Source: Actinomycetota bacterium
GTDB taxonomy: Bacteria > Actinomycetota > CADDZG01 > WHSQ01
Direction: 5' to 3'
Length of the DNA stretch: 8,636 nucleotides
Assembly (NCBI GenBank): GCA_016781115.1
Contig: JADDQX010000086.1
Coordinates: 1 to 8,636, forward strand
This document shows positions 1 through 5,719 of the stretch, piece after piece (position 1 is the first letter of the stretch; each line of letters begins with the position of its first letter). The position numbers and the translations under genes are program-made. The notes under the pieces are model-generated. The model had not been told where the DNA came from. It saw only the letters and a list, made by a program, of their open reading frames with translations, and ran no database searches.

Positions 1-590
1 ATCTCGATGCCACGGTGATCATGGGCGGAGAAGTGGCCTCTGAAAGCACGGATCGTGACCGTCAACAGAGCCAGTAGGCCGATGAGCACGTGTGCGCCGT
101 GGAGCCCCGTCAACCCGTAGAAGATCGTTCCTTGAGCGTGATCCTGCGGCGCAAAGCCGATGTTGACGTACTCGTTGATCTGAATGAACAGGAACGTCGC
201 ACCAAGGAGAAAGGTGCTGGCGATCCCGGCTTGCAGGCCGCGCCGGTTGTTTTCCTTGATCGAGACCTCTGCCCAGTGAAGCGTGAAAGAGGAAGACACC
301 AGGATGAGGGTGTTGATGCCGGCGATCAGCTTGGGTAGGTGGTCACCCTCGGCTGGCCACTCCTGCCCCTGCACGATCCGGATGAAGAAGTAGGCGGTGA
401 AGAACGCTCCAAAGACCATCACCTCGGAGATGATGAAAAGCAGCATCCCGAGCATGGGGGCATCGACGCGCGACGACTTATTGGCCGGTGGGGGGCCGTG
501 GTGCTCATGCCCGTGGTGATCGTGGCCAGGCGCATCGTGGCCATGGGCATGGCCATGGCCGTGCCCGATCGGGACTGCTGCTGCTTCCAT
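1..590 (-). CDS. coxC: Cytochrome c oxidase subunit III, C-terminus cut by window edge
   Basis: Subunit III of an aa3/caa3 oxidase, an integral membrane subunit that stabilises subunit I and its proton uptake. The 196 visible codons are open from the ATG at 590 to the window edge. After a 40-residue soluble tail come helices at about 46-71, 87-106, 120-141 and 156-180. Family signatures visible are SEVMVFGAFFTAYFFIR (55-71), a Gln/Glu pair in FIQINEY (135-141) and FYGLTGLHGAHVLIG (157-171). The family usually has about 180-270 residues, so some of the C-terminus is missing. The start is supported by GAGGAG 10 nt upstream, which overlaps the stop of the preceding gene; the gap is 14 nt, so the two genes are co-transcribed and probably coupled. 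Odd: 11 histidines lie in residues 10-31 in HGH/HDHH patterns. Assignment to subunit III is firm. Which subunit I it serves is inferred from its position in the caa3 module. Confidence 0.95.
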   Translation of the reverse strand, partial: MEAAAVPIGHGHGHAHGHDAPGHDHHGHEHHGPPPANKSSRVDAPMLGMLLFIISEVMVFGAFFTAYFFIRIVQGQEWPAEGDHLPKLIAGINTLILVSSSFTLHWAEVSIKENNRRGLQAGIASTFLLGATFLFIQINEYVNIGFAPQDHAQGTIFYGLTGLHGAHVLIGLLALLTVTIRAFRGHFSAHDHRGIE

Positions 591-604
591 ACTCGGCTTG
601 CTCC

Positions 605-1459
605 TCAGTCCTGACCTGACGAGCCGGCGCCGCTCGGCGCTGCCACCGGTTCGGCGCTGGACTCAACATGCTCGACGGGGCGCCCGCTGGCTCGCTTGAC
701 GCGATCGATGAGGCCCTTGGCCAGCCACCGCGACTGGTTTTCTGGCAGCGTCGAGATCACGACTTCGGTGATGTAGAAGACTTGCAACGCGTTCATGATC
801 GCGGTGAACGGGTCGGGATCGGCGATGAAGCCGGCAGCGACGATGTCGCTGTCCTCAAGCGACGAAACCAGCAGCTTCAAGCGGTCGCGTGCCTTCTTAG
901 TCGCGCTACCGTCGCCGCCGTCCTGCGGCACGGCGACGATGAAGCGGCGAGGGCTTTCCTCCGCCTTGGCCTTGAGTCGTTCGACAAGCTCCGTGCCAGC
1001 AACCGTCTGGTTTGCGACGACGAGCGTGACGTCGAAGGGGAGACCTTCGCGATCGATGTCGACCACAACATGCTCGACCGGCAGTCCGGACGCTTCCGCG
1101 AGCCGCTCGGGAAGGTCCCGCCGCATCCACCCGGAAGTAGGCGCCGGGCGCGTAGAAAGGATGATCTCGTCGATGCCCCACTCTTCGATGGCGTCCATCG
1201 CCGCGTTGAACGGGTCGACATCGCCCACCGCGCCGTCCTCTTCGAGCCCTTCTGCCCGCAGGAAGGCGCGAGTGAGGTCGACACGGACTTGCGCGGCGTC
1301 ACGCACCGCATCGGTGTAGATGACGTTGCCGTGCCGCGGTTTGGTTTGCGGCACGCATACGAAGAAGTGTGCGTCACCGTCGGCGGCACGTCGCCGCACG
1401 GTCTCGAGCAGCCTCTCTCCGCCGATGGTCTCGCTCGCGAGAATCAGGATCTTCGGCAT
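605..1459 (-). CDS. Tandem-duplicated universal-stress-like protein in the oxidase operon
   Basis: Soluble 284-residue protein with no signal peptide or membrane helix. It consists of two copies of one alpha/beta module, about residues 3-133 and 142-267, followed by a Ser/Ala/Gly tail. Both copies run: a beta strand (ILILASETIGG / VTLVVANQTVAG), a Glu-Leu helix, a second strand ending in VPQ, a Gly-Asp/Asp-Pro stretch (GDVDPFNAAMDA / ADPDPFTAIMNA), a strand ending in Ser-Thr (EIILSTRP / EVVISTLP), then SxW, a helix and ASGxPVEHV. The layout resembles the Rossmann-like universal stress protein fold, usually 140-150 residues per domain. I see no clear GxxGxxGxxx-(S/T) nucleotide-binding loop. 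It sits 41 nt after coxA2 and 14 nt before coxC, so it is within the operon. Start ATG has GAAAGGA about 12 nt upstream. Function unknown; a regulatory or assembly role for the oxidase is possible but only inferred from position. Confidence 0.85.
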   Translation of the reverse strand: MPKILILASETIGGERLLETVRRRAADGDAHFFVCVPQTKPRHGNVIYTDAVRDAAQVRVDLTRAFLRAEGLEEDGAVGDVDPFNAAMDAIEEWGIDEIILSTRPAPTSGWMRRDLPERLAEASGLPVEHVVVDIDREGLPFDVTLVVANQTVAGTELVERLKAKAEESPRRFIVAVPQDGGDGSATKKARDRLKLLVSSLEDSDIVAAGFIADPDPFTAIMNALQVFYITEVVISTLPENQSRWLAKGLIDRVKRASGRPVEHVESSAEPVAAPSGAGSSGQD

Positions 1460-1500
1460 CTAAAGCGCCATCCTTTCTTCGGTCGTGCGGAGAGCAAGGG

Positions 1501-3438
1501 TCATGTTTCGGTGCCGCCGTGATGCGTGGCCCCAGCGGCGTCGGCGCGAGCGGATGCGCCGGCCGGCTCCTTGGCGTGAGGGTCCGGCTGCCCAGCCGGG
1601 CGGAAGACGCCGTGTACCGCGCCCGGCACGCCGTACTCGTACGGGCCGCCGACGACGGTCGGGACGGCGTCGAAATTGAAGATCGGCGGAGGAGAGGAAA
1701 CCTGCCACTCGAGCGTCATCGCGCGCCAGGGGTTCGCCTCAGCACGAGTTCCACCACGCCATGATGCGACCACGTTGTATACGAACACCAGCGTGGACAG
1801 TCCCAGCAGGAACGACGCGAGCGAGATGAGCATGTTCCAGCCGGCGAACTGCTCGGTGTAGTCGGCCACTCGTCGCGGCATGCCTTGGACGCCGATCAAG
1901 TGCATCGGCGCGAACGTGAGATTGAACGACACGAACGTCATCCAGAAGTGGACCTTGCCGAGGCGCTCGTCGAACATCCGCCCGGTCATCTTCGGGAACC
2001 AGTAGTAGATCCCGGCGAAGATCGTGAACACGGACCCGCCGTAAAGCACGTAATGGATGTGCGCCACGACGAAGTAGGTGTCTGACACGTGAATGTCGAT
2101 CGGGATGATCGCGAGCATCACGCCGGAGATTCCGCCCAGGACGAACATTGTGATGAACCCGAGCGACCACAGCATCGGCGTGTCGAGATGGAGGACGCCG
2201 CGCCAGATCGTGGCCAGCCAGGAGAAGATCTTGATGCCGGTCGGCACGGCGATGATCGCGGTGGTGATCATCATCGGGACCCTGATCCACGGCTGCATTC
2301 CGGAAACGAACATGTGGTGAGCCCACACGGTGAAGCCGAGAAGCACGATCGCCAGCAGTGAGAACGCCATCATCCGATAACCGAAGATCGGCTTGCGCGA
2401 CTTCACGGCGAGGACTTCGGAGATGATGCCGAAGCCCGGCAGCATCATGATGTAGACCGCTGGGTGCGAATAGAACCAGAAGACGTGCTGGTACATGAGC
2501 ACGTCGCCGCCGCGCTCAACGTTGAAGAAGTTGAAGCCGAGCGCGTAGTCGAGCAGGACGAAGAGTTGAGAGGCCGCCACGAAGGGCGTGGCGATCACGA
2601 CCAGCAGCGAAGTCGCGAAGTTGGCCCACACCAGTAGCGGCATGCGCCAGAAGGACATGCCGGGCGCGCGCATCGTGATGATGGTCACCAAGAAGTTCAG
2701 CGCCGTGGCAATCGAAGACGCGCCGGCGAACTGGACGCCGATGGTGAAGAACATCTGGCCCATCGGGACTTCCGTCGAAAGTGGTGCGTAAGCCGTCCAG
2801 CCGGTGGCAAAAGAGCCTCCGGGGGCGAAGAACGACAGCGTCATCATCACGCCGGCGATCGGCAGCATCCAGAACGACAATGCGTTCAATCGCGGGAAAG
2901 CCATGTCGGGCGCTCCGATCATCAGCGGAAGCACGTAGTTCGCCATGCCCGCGAAGACCGGGATGATGAAGAGGAAAATCATCAGCGACGCGTGGACGCT
3001 GAAGAGACCGTTGTAGGTGTTCGGGTCGACGAATTGCGCTCCCGGTGCGGCCAGCTCAGCTCGTACCAGCATCGCGAGCAGTCCACCGACGAGCATGAAA
3101 AAGAACGACGTGACGACGTACTGGACACCGATCACCTTGTGATCGGTGTTGACTCGGAAGTAGTCCTTCCACGACGTGGCGCCGTGCCCGGAGTGGTCTT
3201 CCGGGCGGGAGGGCTTACCGGACGCCCAGTAGAGCCACTCGTCGAAGGCGCCGAGGCCCCCGAGAAAGAAGAACGGGGCGGCGAGCAGGGCGACCAGCGT
3301 GATCGCTTCGCCGTTGACCAGCGGCTCTGCGTTCGTCGCGGCGCGCACGGTGAGATCCAGGATGGCGGCGAAGGCGATTCCGACGAGGGTCAGTACGCCC
3401 GCGCGAAGCAACCCCGGCGCGCGCAGCTTGGCGGCCAT
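1501..3438 (-). CDS. ctaD: Cytochrome c oxidase subunit I, A2 subtype (caa3), N-terminally extended
   Basis: Catalytic subunit (645 aa) that reduces O2 to water and pumps protons. Visible residues: heme a ligands H149 and H462, heme a3 ligand H460, CuB ligands H325, H374 and H375, cross-link Tyr Y329, Arg pair R522/R523, D-channel N167/D178/N185 and K-channel T400/K403. The helix VI motif is YSHPAVY (323-329): the A1 glutamate is Ala327, and Tyr323-Ser324 mark the A2 subtype, as in Thermus and Rhodothermus caa3 enzymes. Residues 1-89 are an extension with two predicted helices (about 11-33 and 46-72), ahead of the usual start of the fold near SWKDYFRVNTDHK (89-101). The C-terminal 60 residues are Pro/Gly/Ala-rich and end near THHGG. 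Start: ATG at 3438, with GGAG 7 nt upstream; an adjacent TTG at 3441 is less likely. It lies 13 nt after coxB2. Confidence 0.97.
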   Translation of the reverse strand: MAAKLRAPGLLRAGVLTLVGIAFAAILDLTVRAATNAEPLVNGEAITLVALLAAPFFFLGGLGAFDEWLYWASGKPSRPEDHSGHGATSWKDYFRVNTDHKVIGVQYVVTSFFFMLVGGLLAMLVRAELAAPGAQFVDPNTYNGLFSVHASLMIFLFIIPVFAGMANYVLPLMIGAPDMAFPRLNALSFWMLPIAGVMMTLSFFAPGGSFATGWTAYAPLSTEVPMGQMFFTIGVQFAGASSIATALNFLVTIITMRAPGMSFWRMPLLVWANFATSLLVVIATPFVAASQLFVLLDYALGFNFFNVERGGDVLMYQHVFWFYSHPAVYIMMLPGFGIISEVLAVKSRKPIFGYRMMAFSLLAIVLLGFTVWAHHMFVSGMQPWIRVPMMITTAIIAVPTGIKIFSWLATIWRGVLHLDTPMLWSLGFITMFVLGGISGVMLAIIPIDIHVSDTYFVVAHIHYVLYGGSVFTIFAGIYYWFPKMTGRMFDERLGKVHFWMTFVSFNLTFAPMHLIGVQGMPRRVADYTEQFAGWNMLISLASFLLGLSTLVFVYNVVASWRGGTRAEANPWRAMTLEWQVSSPPPIFNFDAVPTVVGGPYEYGVPGAVHGVFRPAGQPDPHAKEPAGASARADAAGATHHGGTET

Positions 3439-3451
3439 CAACGTTCTCCCA

Positions 3452-4525
3452 TCACTTCGTCACCTTCGCCAGATATTTCACCAGAGCGTCGACTTCCTCC
3501 GGCTTGAGCGTTTCGTCGTAGTTGGGCGGCATGATGCCTGCCGAGAACCCGGCCGCGATCTGCTGATCGGGCTCGAGGATGCCTTGACGAATGTATTCCT
3601 CGCTCTTGCCTTCGAGGGCATCGTCGAGGTTCGGCCCGGTGCTGGAGTTGCTGCCCGCGTCGGCGAGCGTGTGGCACGAGCTGCACGTCGGCTGGACGCT
3701 GGTGAAAAGCTCCTTGCCGCTGAGTCCGGCCGGCTGACCGGCGGAGCCCTGATTACCGGCCGTCGCGCCCGGGTTTGTCTTGCCGGGCTGTTCCTTGAGC
3801 CATGTCTCGAAAGCCGCTCCGGAAACCACGCGGGCGTTCTGTCGCATCACGGCGTGTCCGAGGCCGCAGAGCTCGGCGCAGACGACGGGATAAGTACCTT
3901 CACGCGTCGGAGTGGCACGCACGTGCTGCGTGGTCCCGGGAACGGCGTCGATCTTCATCCGGAAAGCCGGGACCCAGAAGTCGTGGAGGACGTCCTTGGT
4001 CTGCACGTCGAACGAGATGCTGCGGTTGACCGGCAGGTAGAGCTCTTTGGAAGCGATCTCCTTGCCGTCTTCGCCGGGGTAGTAAAAGGTCCACGTGAAC
4101 TGCTCGCCGACCACCCGTACGTCCATCGTGTCGGCCTTCGCACCCTCGATGTCCTCGAGGACGAGGTACGCGTACACGCAGAGCACGAGGAGGATGATGG
4201 CCGGAATGGCGGTCCAGATCATCTCGATCTTGGTGTCACCGTGGATCGGCGGTCCGTCCTTGTCCTCTTCGCCCGGACGGACACGGAACTTCCAGACGCA
4301 GTACAGGACGATGGCCTGCACGAGGACGAAGACCGGCACGGAGACGCCGAGGAGCAGGTCCCAGAGGGAATCAATCTGCTTGGCCTCTTCAGAGGCCTGA
4401 ATCGGGAACCAGTCGATGGCGAGGCCAGCGATGATGCCGATGACCGACGCGACTGCGCCGATACCCAGCATCTTGAACAGCTCGATGCGGCTCTCGCGAC
4501 TTGTCTTGACCTGCTCGCTTCCCAC
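3452..4525 (-). CDS. ctaC: Cytochrome c oxidase subunit II with fused C-terminal cytochrome c (caa3)
   Basis: Electron-entry subunit, 357 aa. Order: predicted helices at about 17-40, 55-79 and 100-122; the CuA cupredoxin domain (about 130-245); a Gly/Ala/Asn/Gln linker (about 248-268); and a class I cytochrome c (about 268-355). CuA ligands are all present: H181 in VLHDFWVP and C216, E218, C220, H224 and M227 in CAELCGLGHAVM. The heme c site is CSSCH (281-285), with probable axial Met332 in GIMPP. Such fusions define caa3 oxidases, in which the subunit carries its own electron donor. Two helices are usual, so the first segment is either an extra helix or an uncleaved signal anchor; no lipobox Cys is seen. 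Start: GTG at 4525, with GGGGAG 7 nt upstream. It heads module 2, and its 188-bp leader holds strong inverted repeats. The stop is followed after 13 nt by subunit I. Confidence 0.96.
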   Translation of the reverse strand: MGSEQVKTSRESRIELFKMLGIGAVASVIGIIAGLAIDWFPIQASEEAKQIDSLWDLLLGVSVPVFVLVQAIVLYCVWKFRVRPGEEDKDGPPIHGDTKIEMIWTAIPAIILLVLCVYAYLVLEDIEGAKADTMDVRVVGEQFTWTFYYPGEDGKEIASKELYLPVNRSISFDVQTKDVLHDFWVPAFRMKIDAVPGTTQHVRATPTREGTYPVVCAELCGLGHAVMRQNARVVSGAAFETWLKEQPGKTNPGATAGNQGSAGQPAGLSGKELFTSVQPTCSSCHTLADAGSNSSTGPNLDDALEGKSEEYIRQGILEPDQQIAAGFSAGIMPPNYDETLKPEEVDALVKYLAKVTK

Positions 4526-4577
4526 GCGCCCTCTCCCCGGCTCCCCTTACTCGTGCAGATCTTAGGGGAGAGCTCAG

Positions 4578-4597
4578 ACGCCCGCCTGTCCGGGCGT
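4578..4597 (-). terminator. Perfect 7-bp hairpin upstream of coxB2: terminator or leader stem
   Basis: On the transcript strand ACGCCCG pairs with CGGGCGT across a 6-nt loop (GACAGG). The stem is almost all G-C and lies 52-72 nt before the coxB2 start. The following bases are CTGAGCTCTCCCC, with no U tract, so a classical intrinsic terminator is not shown. It could end the AraC-type transcript, act as the final stem of an attenuator with the repeats just upstream, or simply be structure in a 5' leader. Confidence 0.35.
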
Positions 4598-4621
4598 TCG
4601 CAGGTGCGCGATATCGGACGC

Positions 4622-4689
4622 GCTGAGGCGACTTGGCAGACGAAGCTGAGGCAGCAGACCGCCCTCAACAGCGACGTCTGGACCTCAGC
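4622..4689 (-). repeat. Interrupted inverted repeat with duplicated 3' arm (candidate switch or operator)
   Basis: The unit GCTGAGG ... CAGAC occurs three times. On the transcript strand arm A (4689-4676) reads GCTGAGG-TC-CAGAC. Arm B (4659-4645) reads GTCTG-CTG-CCTCAGC and is its reverse complement apart from a 2x3 internal loop, giving 12 paired bases around a 16-nt loop. Arm C (4641-4622) reads GTCTG-(8 nt)-CCTCAGC, a second copy of the same 3' arm 23 bp further on. A can therefore pair with B or C but not with both. Read as DNA, the same sites are two direct copies plus one inverted copy, as expected of a regulator binding array. Either reading is inference; the repeats are directly visible. 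Confidence 0.5.
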
Positions 4690-4713
4690 GCGCCGCGTCC
4701 TACCGGTCTTTCG

Positions 4714-5163
4714 TCACGCAGCTTGTGCCGTGAAGGTGAAGGCCGGCGACACGCGTTCGCTGACGCTTGCATCCGCACCGGGCGAGCGCTCGCCGACACG
4801 CGAGAACCGGCGGCTGGCCTTGGCGCGGGTGCGATACAAGGACGGTGCGAGCCCGTGAGCCCGGCGGAAGGCCTTGGCGAACTGCGCAGGCTGCCGGTAG
4901 CCAACCCGGTTGGCAACGTCGCGAACGCTGAGTGAGCTCTCAGAGAGCAAGGCGGACGCGCGCTGCATCCGCACGTCGGTCAAATGCTCGCGGAAGGTCG
5001 TATGGCCGATCTCGGCATAGACGCGCTGCAGTTGCCGTCGCGACGACGCGACGCGGCGAGCGACGGTTTCAAGCGAGAGCTCCGAGGCGAAGTCCGATTC
5101 GACGATGGCCGTCGCATCGGCATAGAGGCTCGTGCGCTCGCGGATCGTGGTGTCTCGTTGCAT
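4714..5163 (-). CDS. Stand-alone AraC/XylS-type transcriptional regulator (DNA-binding domain only)
   Basis: Cytoplasmic DNA-binding protein of 149 residues. Two helix-turn-helix units are visible: about 29-54 (ELSLETVARRVASSRRQLQ, followed by a YAEIG turn) and about 77-108 (SLSVRDVANRVGYRQPAQF followed by AKAFRRAHGLAPS), the second matching the AraC family signature. Typical AraC proteins have 250-300 residues with an N-terminal effector domain; here only about 28 residues precede the first HTH, as in small regulators of the MarA/SoxS kind. The last 35 residues are Ser/Arg/Ala-rich. Start: ATG at 5163, or GTG two codons upstream at 5169; neither has a clear Shine-Dalgarno, and an in-frame stop lies 12 codons above the GTG, so no sensor domain is hidden upstream. 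It lies between two oxidase modules on the same strand, so control of one or both is a reasonable inference. The ligand or trigger is unknown. Confidence 0.88.
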   Translation of the reverse strand: MQRDTTIRERTSLYADATAIVESDFASELSLETVARRVASSRRQLQRVYAEIGHTTFREHLTDVRMQRASALLSESSLSVRDVANRVGYRQPAQFAKAFRRAHGLAPSLYRTRAKASRRFSRVGERSPGADASVSERVSPAFTFTAQAA

Positions 5164-5215
5164 TGGCACACAATCTTTACGAGCAGAAGTCGCCTGGCGG
5201 ATTATCGACGCCCGT

Positions 5216-5234
5216 CGCCAACCGAGTATTGGCG
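5216..5234 (-). promoter_or_regulatory. Inverted repeat upstream of the AraC-type gene (candidate operator)
   Basis: CGCCAA and TTGGCG form a perfect 6-bp inverted repeat with a 7-bp centre, about 53-71 bp upstream of the regulator start. A further GCCAA half-site overlaps the start region at 5162-5166. A -10-like GATAAT lies at 5206-5201 on the coding strand, but I see no matching -35 element. The spacing suits a dimeric operator, possibly autoregulatory; this is inference from position. Confidence 0.3.
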
Positions 5235-5250
5235 CGTTGCCGCTGTTATG

Positions 5251-5280
5251 CCACGCGGTGGACCCACGCGAAGCCGCGTG
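5251..5280 (-). terminator. GC-rich hairpin(s) just after the subunit IV-like gene
   Basis: Three bases after the stop codon, CACGCG pairs with CGCGTG across a GCTT loop (5280-5265). An alternative 7-bp stem pairs CACGCGG (5280-5274) with CCGCGTG (5258-5252), so the two folds compete. No U tract follows, as is common for terminators in high-GC genomes. Position at the end of module 1 supports partial or complete termination there. Confidence 0.35.
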
Positions 5281-5283
5281 CGG

Positions 5284-5595
5284 TCAGTGGTGACCGTGTT
5301 CCAGCGGCAGAGCGGCGAGTTCGCGACGTGTGTTCTGGATCCAGAGCACCGTCGTAATCAAGAAGAGGATGAATCCGGCCAGCAGCAGGACCTTCGAGCT
5401 CGTCACTCCGAGCAACATGAGCGTCACTGCGACGGCGTTGAGGATCGGCATGATCGACGGATCGGGCATGTGGATCTCTTCCCCGGGTGCGCCCGCTGGC
5501 CGGGCGCCACCGCTGACGAGCAGAGTCTCGCCGCCCTCAAAGCCGGGATCCTCCTCGCGCAGGTGACCGTGCTCTGGATCAGCGTGAGCGCTCAT
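5284..5595 (-). CDS. Small two-helix membrane protein, probable oxidase subunit IV-like
   Basis: 103 residues. A hydrophilic, His/Glu-rich N-terminus (about 1-42) ends in EEIHMPDPSIMP, followed by two predicted helices at about 47-63 and 67-86 with a very short turn, then a basic TRRELAAL segment and a final HGHH. The pattern of a Pro-Ser entry into two short helices resembles actinobacterial oxidase subunit IV (CtaF-like) proteins, which are accessory subunits without cofactors; I cannot confirm this without an alignment. Start: ATG at 5595, which overlaps the stop of the 37-residue gene as ATGA, so translation is probably coupled. The frame stays open further up to 5862, but that part is only the shadow of ctaB. 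It is the last gene of module 1, and a hairpin follows the stop codon. The presence of a gene is well supported; the function is a family-level guess. Confidence 0.8.
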   Translation of the reverse strand: MSAHADPEHGHLREEDPGFEGGETLLVSGGARPAGAPGEEIHMPDPSIMPILNAVAVTLMLLGVTSSKVLLLAGFILFLITTVLWIQNTRRELAALPLEHGHH

Positions 5596-5705
5596 CCGCC
5601 GAGGTAGAGGTAGGCCGCGACGAAAGTCAGGGCGAAAACGACAAGTTGCAGCGCCGAGACGATGAGCCCGGTGACGATGTTCTTGTGAGCAAGTCGACGA
5701 TCCAT
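5592..5705 (-). CDS. 37-residue single-helix microprotein in the aa3 operon
   Basis: A very short gene: basic N-terminus MDRRLAHKN, one predicted membrane helix at about 11-35, and the end LYLGG. The positive start followed by a single helix predicts an N-in orientation. Short single-helix subunits are common in oxidases (for example the subunit IV of bacterial aa3 enzymes or CcoQ of cbb3), and the operon position suggests a similar accessory role. No family assignment is possible by eye. Evidence that it is real: AGGA about 7 nt upstream of the ATG, a 14-nt gap after ctaB, and a 4-nt ATGA overlap with the next gene. It is easily missed by gene finders with length cut-offs. The frame continues upstream to 6449 only as a shadow of ctaB. 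Confidence 0.7.
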   Translation of the reverse strand: MDRRLAHKNIVTGLIVSALQLVVFALTFVAAYLYLGG

Positions 5706-5719
5706 GACGGTTCCTGAGT

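Larger units (their letters stand above)
4526..4713 (-). other. Structured 188-bp intergenic leader of the caa3 module
   Basis: This gap separates the AraC-type gene from coxB2 and is by far the longest gap in an otherwise tightly packed strand. No credible small gene is seen. It holds the interrupted inverted repeat with a duplicated arm (4622-4689), a separate perfect 7-bp hairpin (4578-4597), an 8-bp palindrome CGATATCG (4609-4616) and the coxB2 ribosome binding site. I find no convincing -35/-10 pair. A promoter with unfamiliar hexamers is likely to be here if module 2 has its own transcript, but that is inference. Confidence 0.5.

Noticed and set aside
668..1522. 284-codon plus-strand frame opposite the stress-like gene
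   Set aside because: The minus-strand frame shows two matching protein repeats; the plus frame has no recognisable domain and is explained by GC-rich codon bias.
4599..4640. Possible -10-like GATATC with a hexamer 17 bp upstream before coxB2
   Set aside because: The upstream hexamer (TGCCAA) matches a standard -35 poorly, and the GATATC is part of a palindrome; not enough to call a promoter.
3299..4858. 519-codon open frame on the plus strand opposite subunit I/subunit II
   Set aside because: It is antisense to two genes with complete catalytic motifs, its translation is charged and repetitive in the way of GC-rich shadows, and no domain is recognisable.
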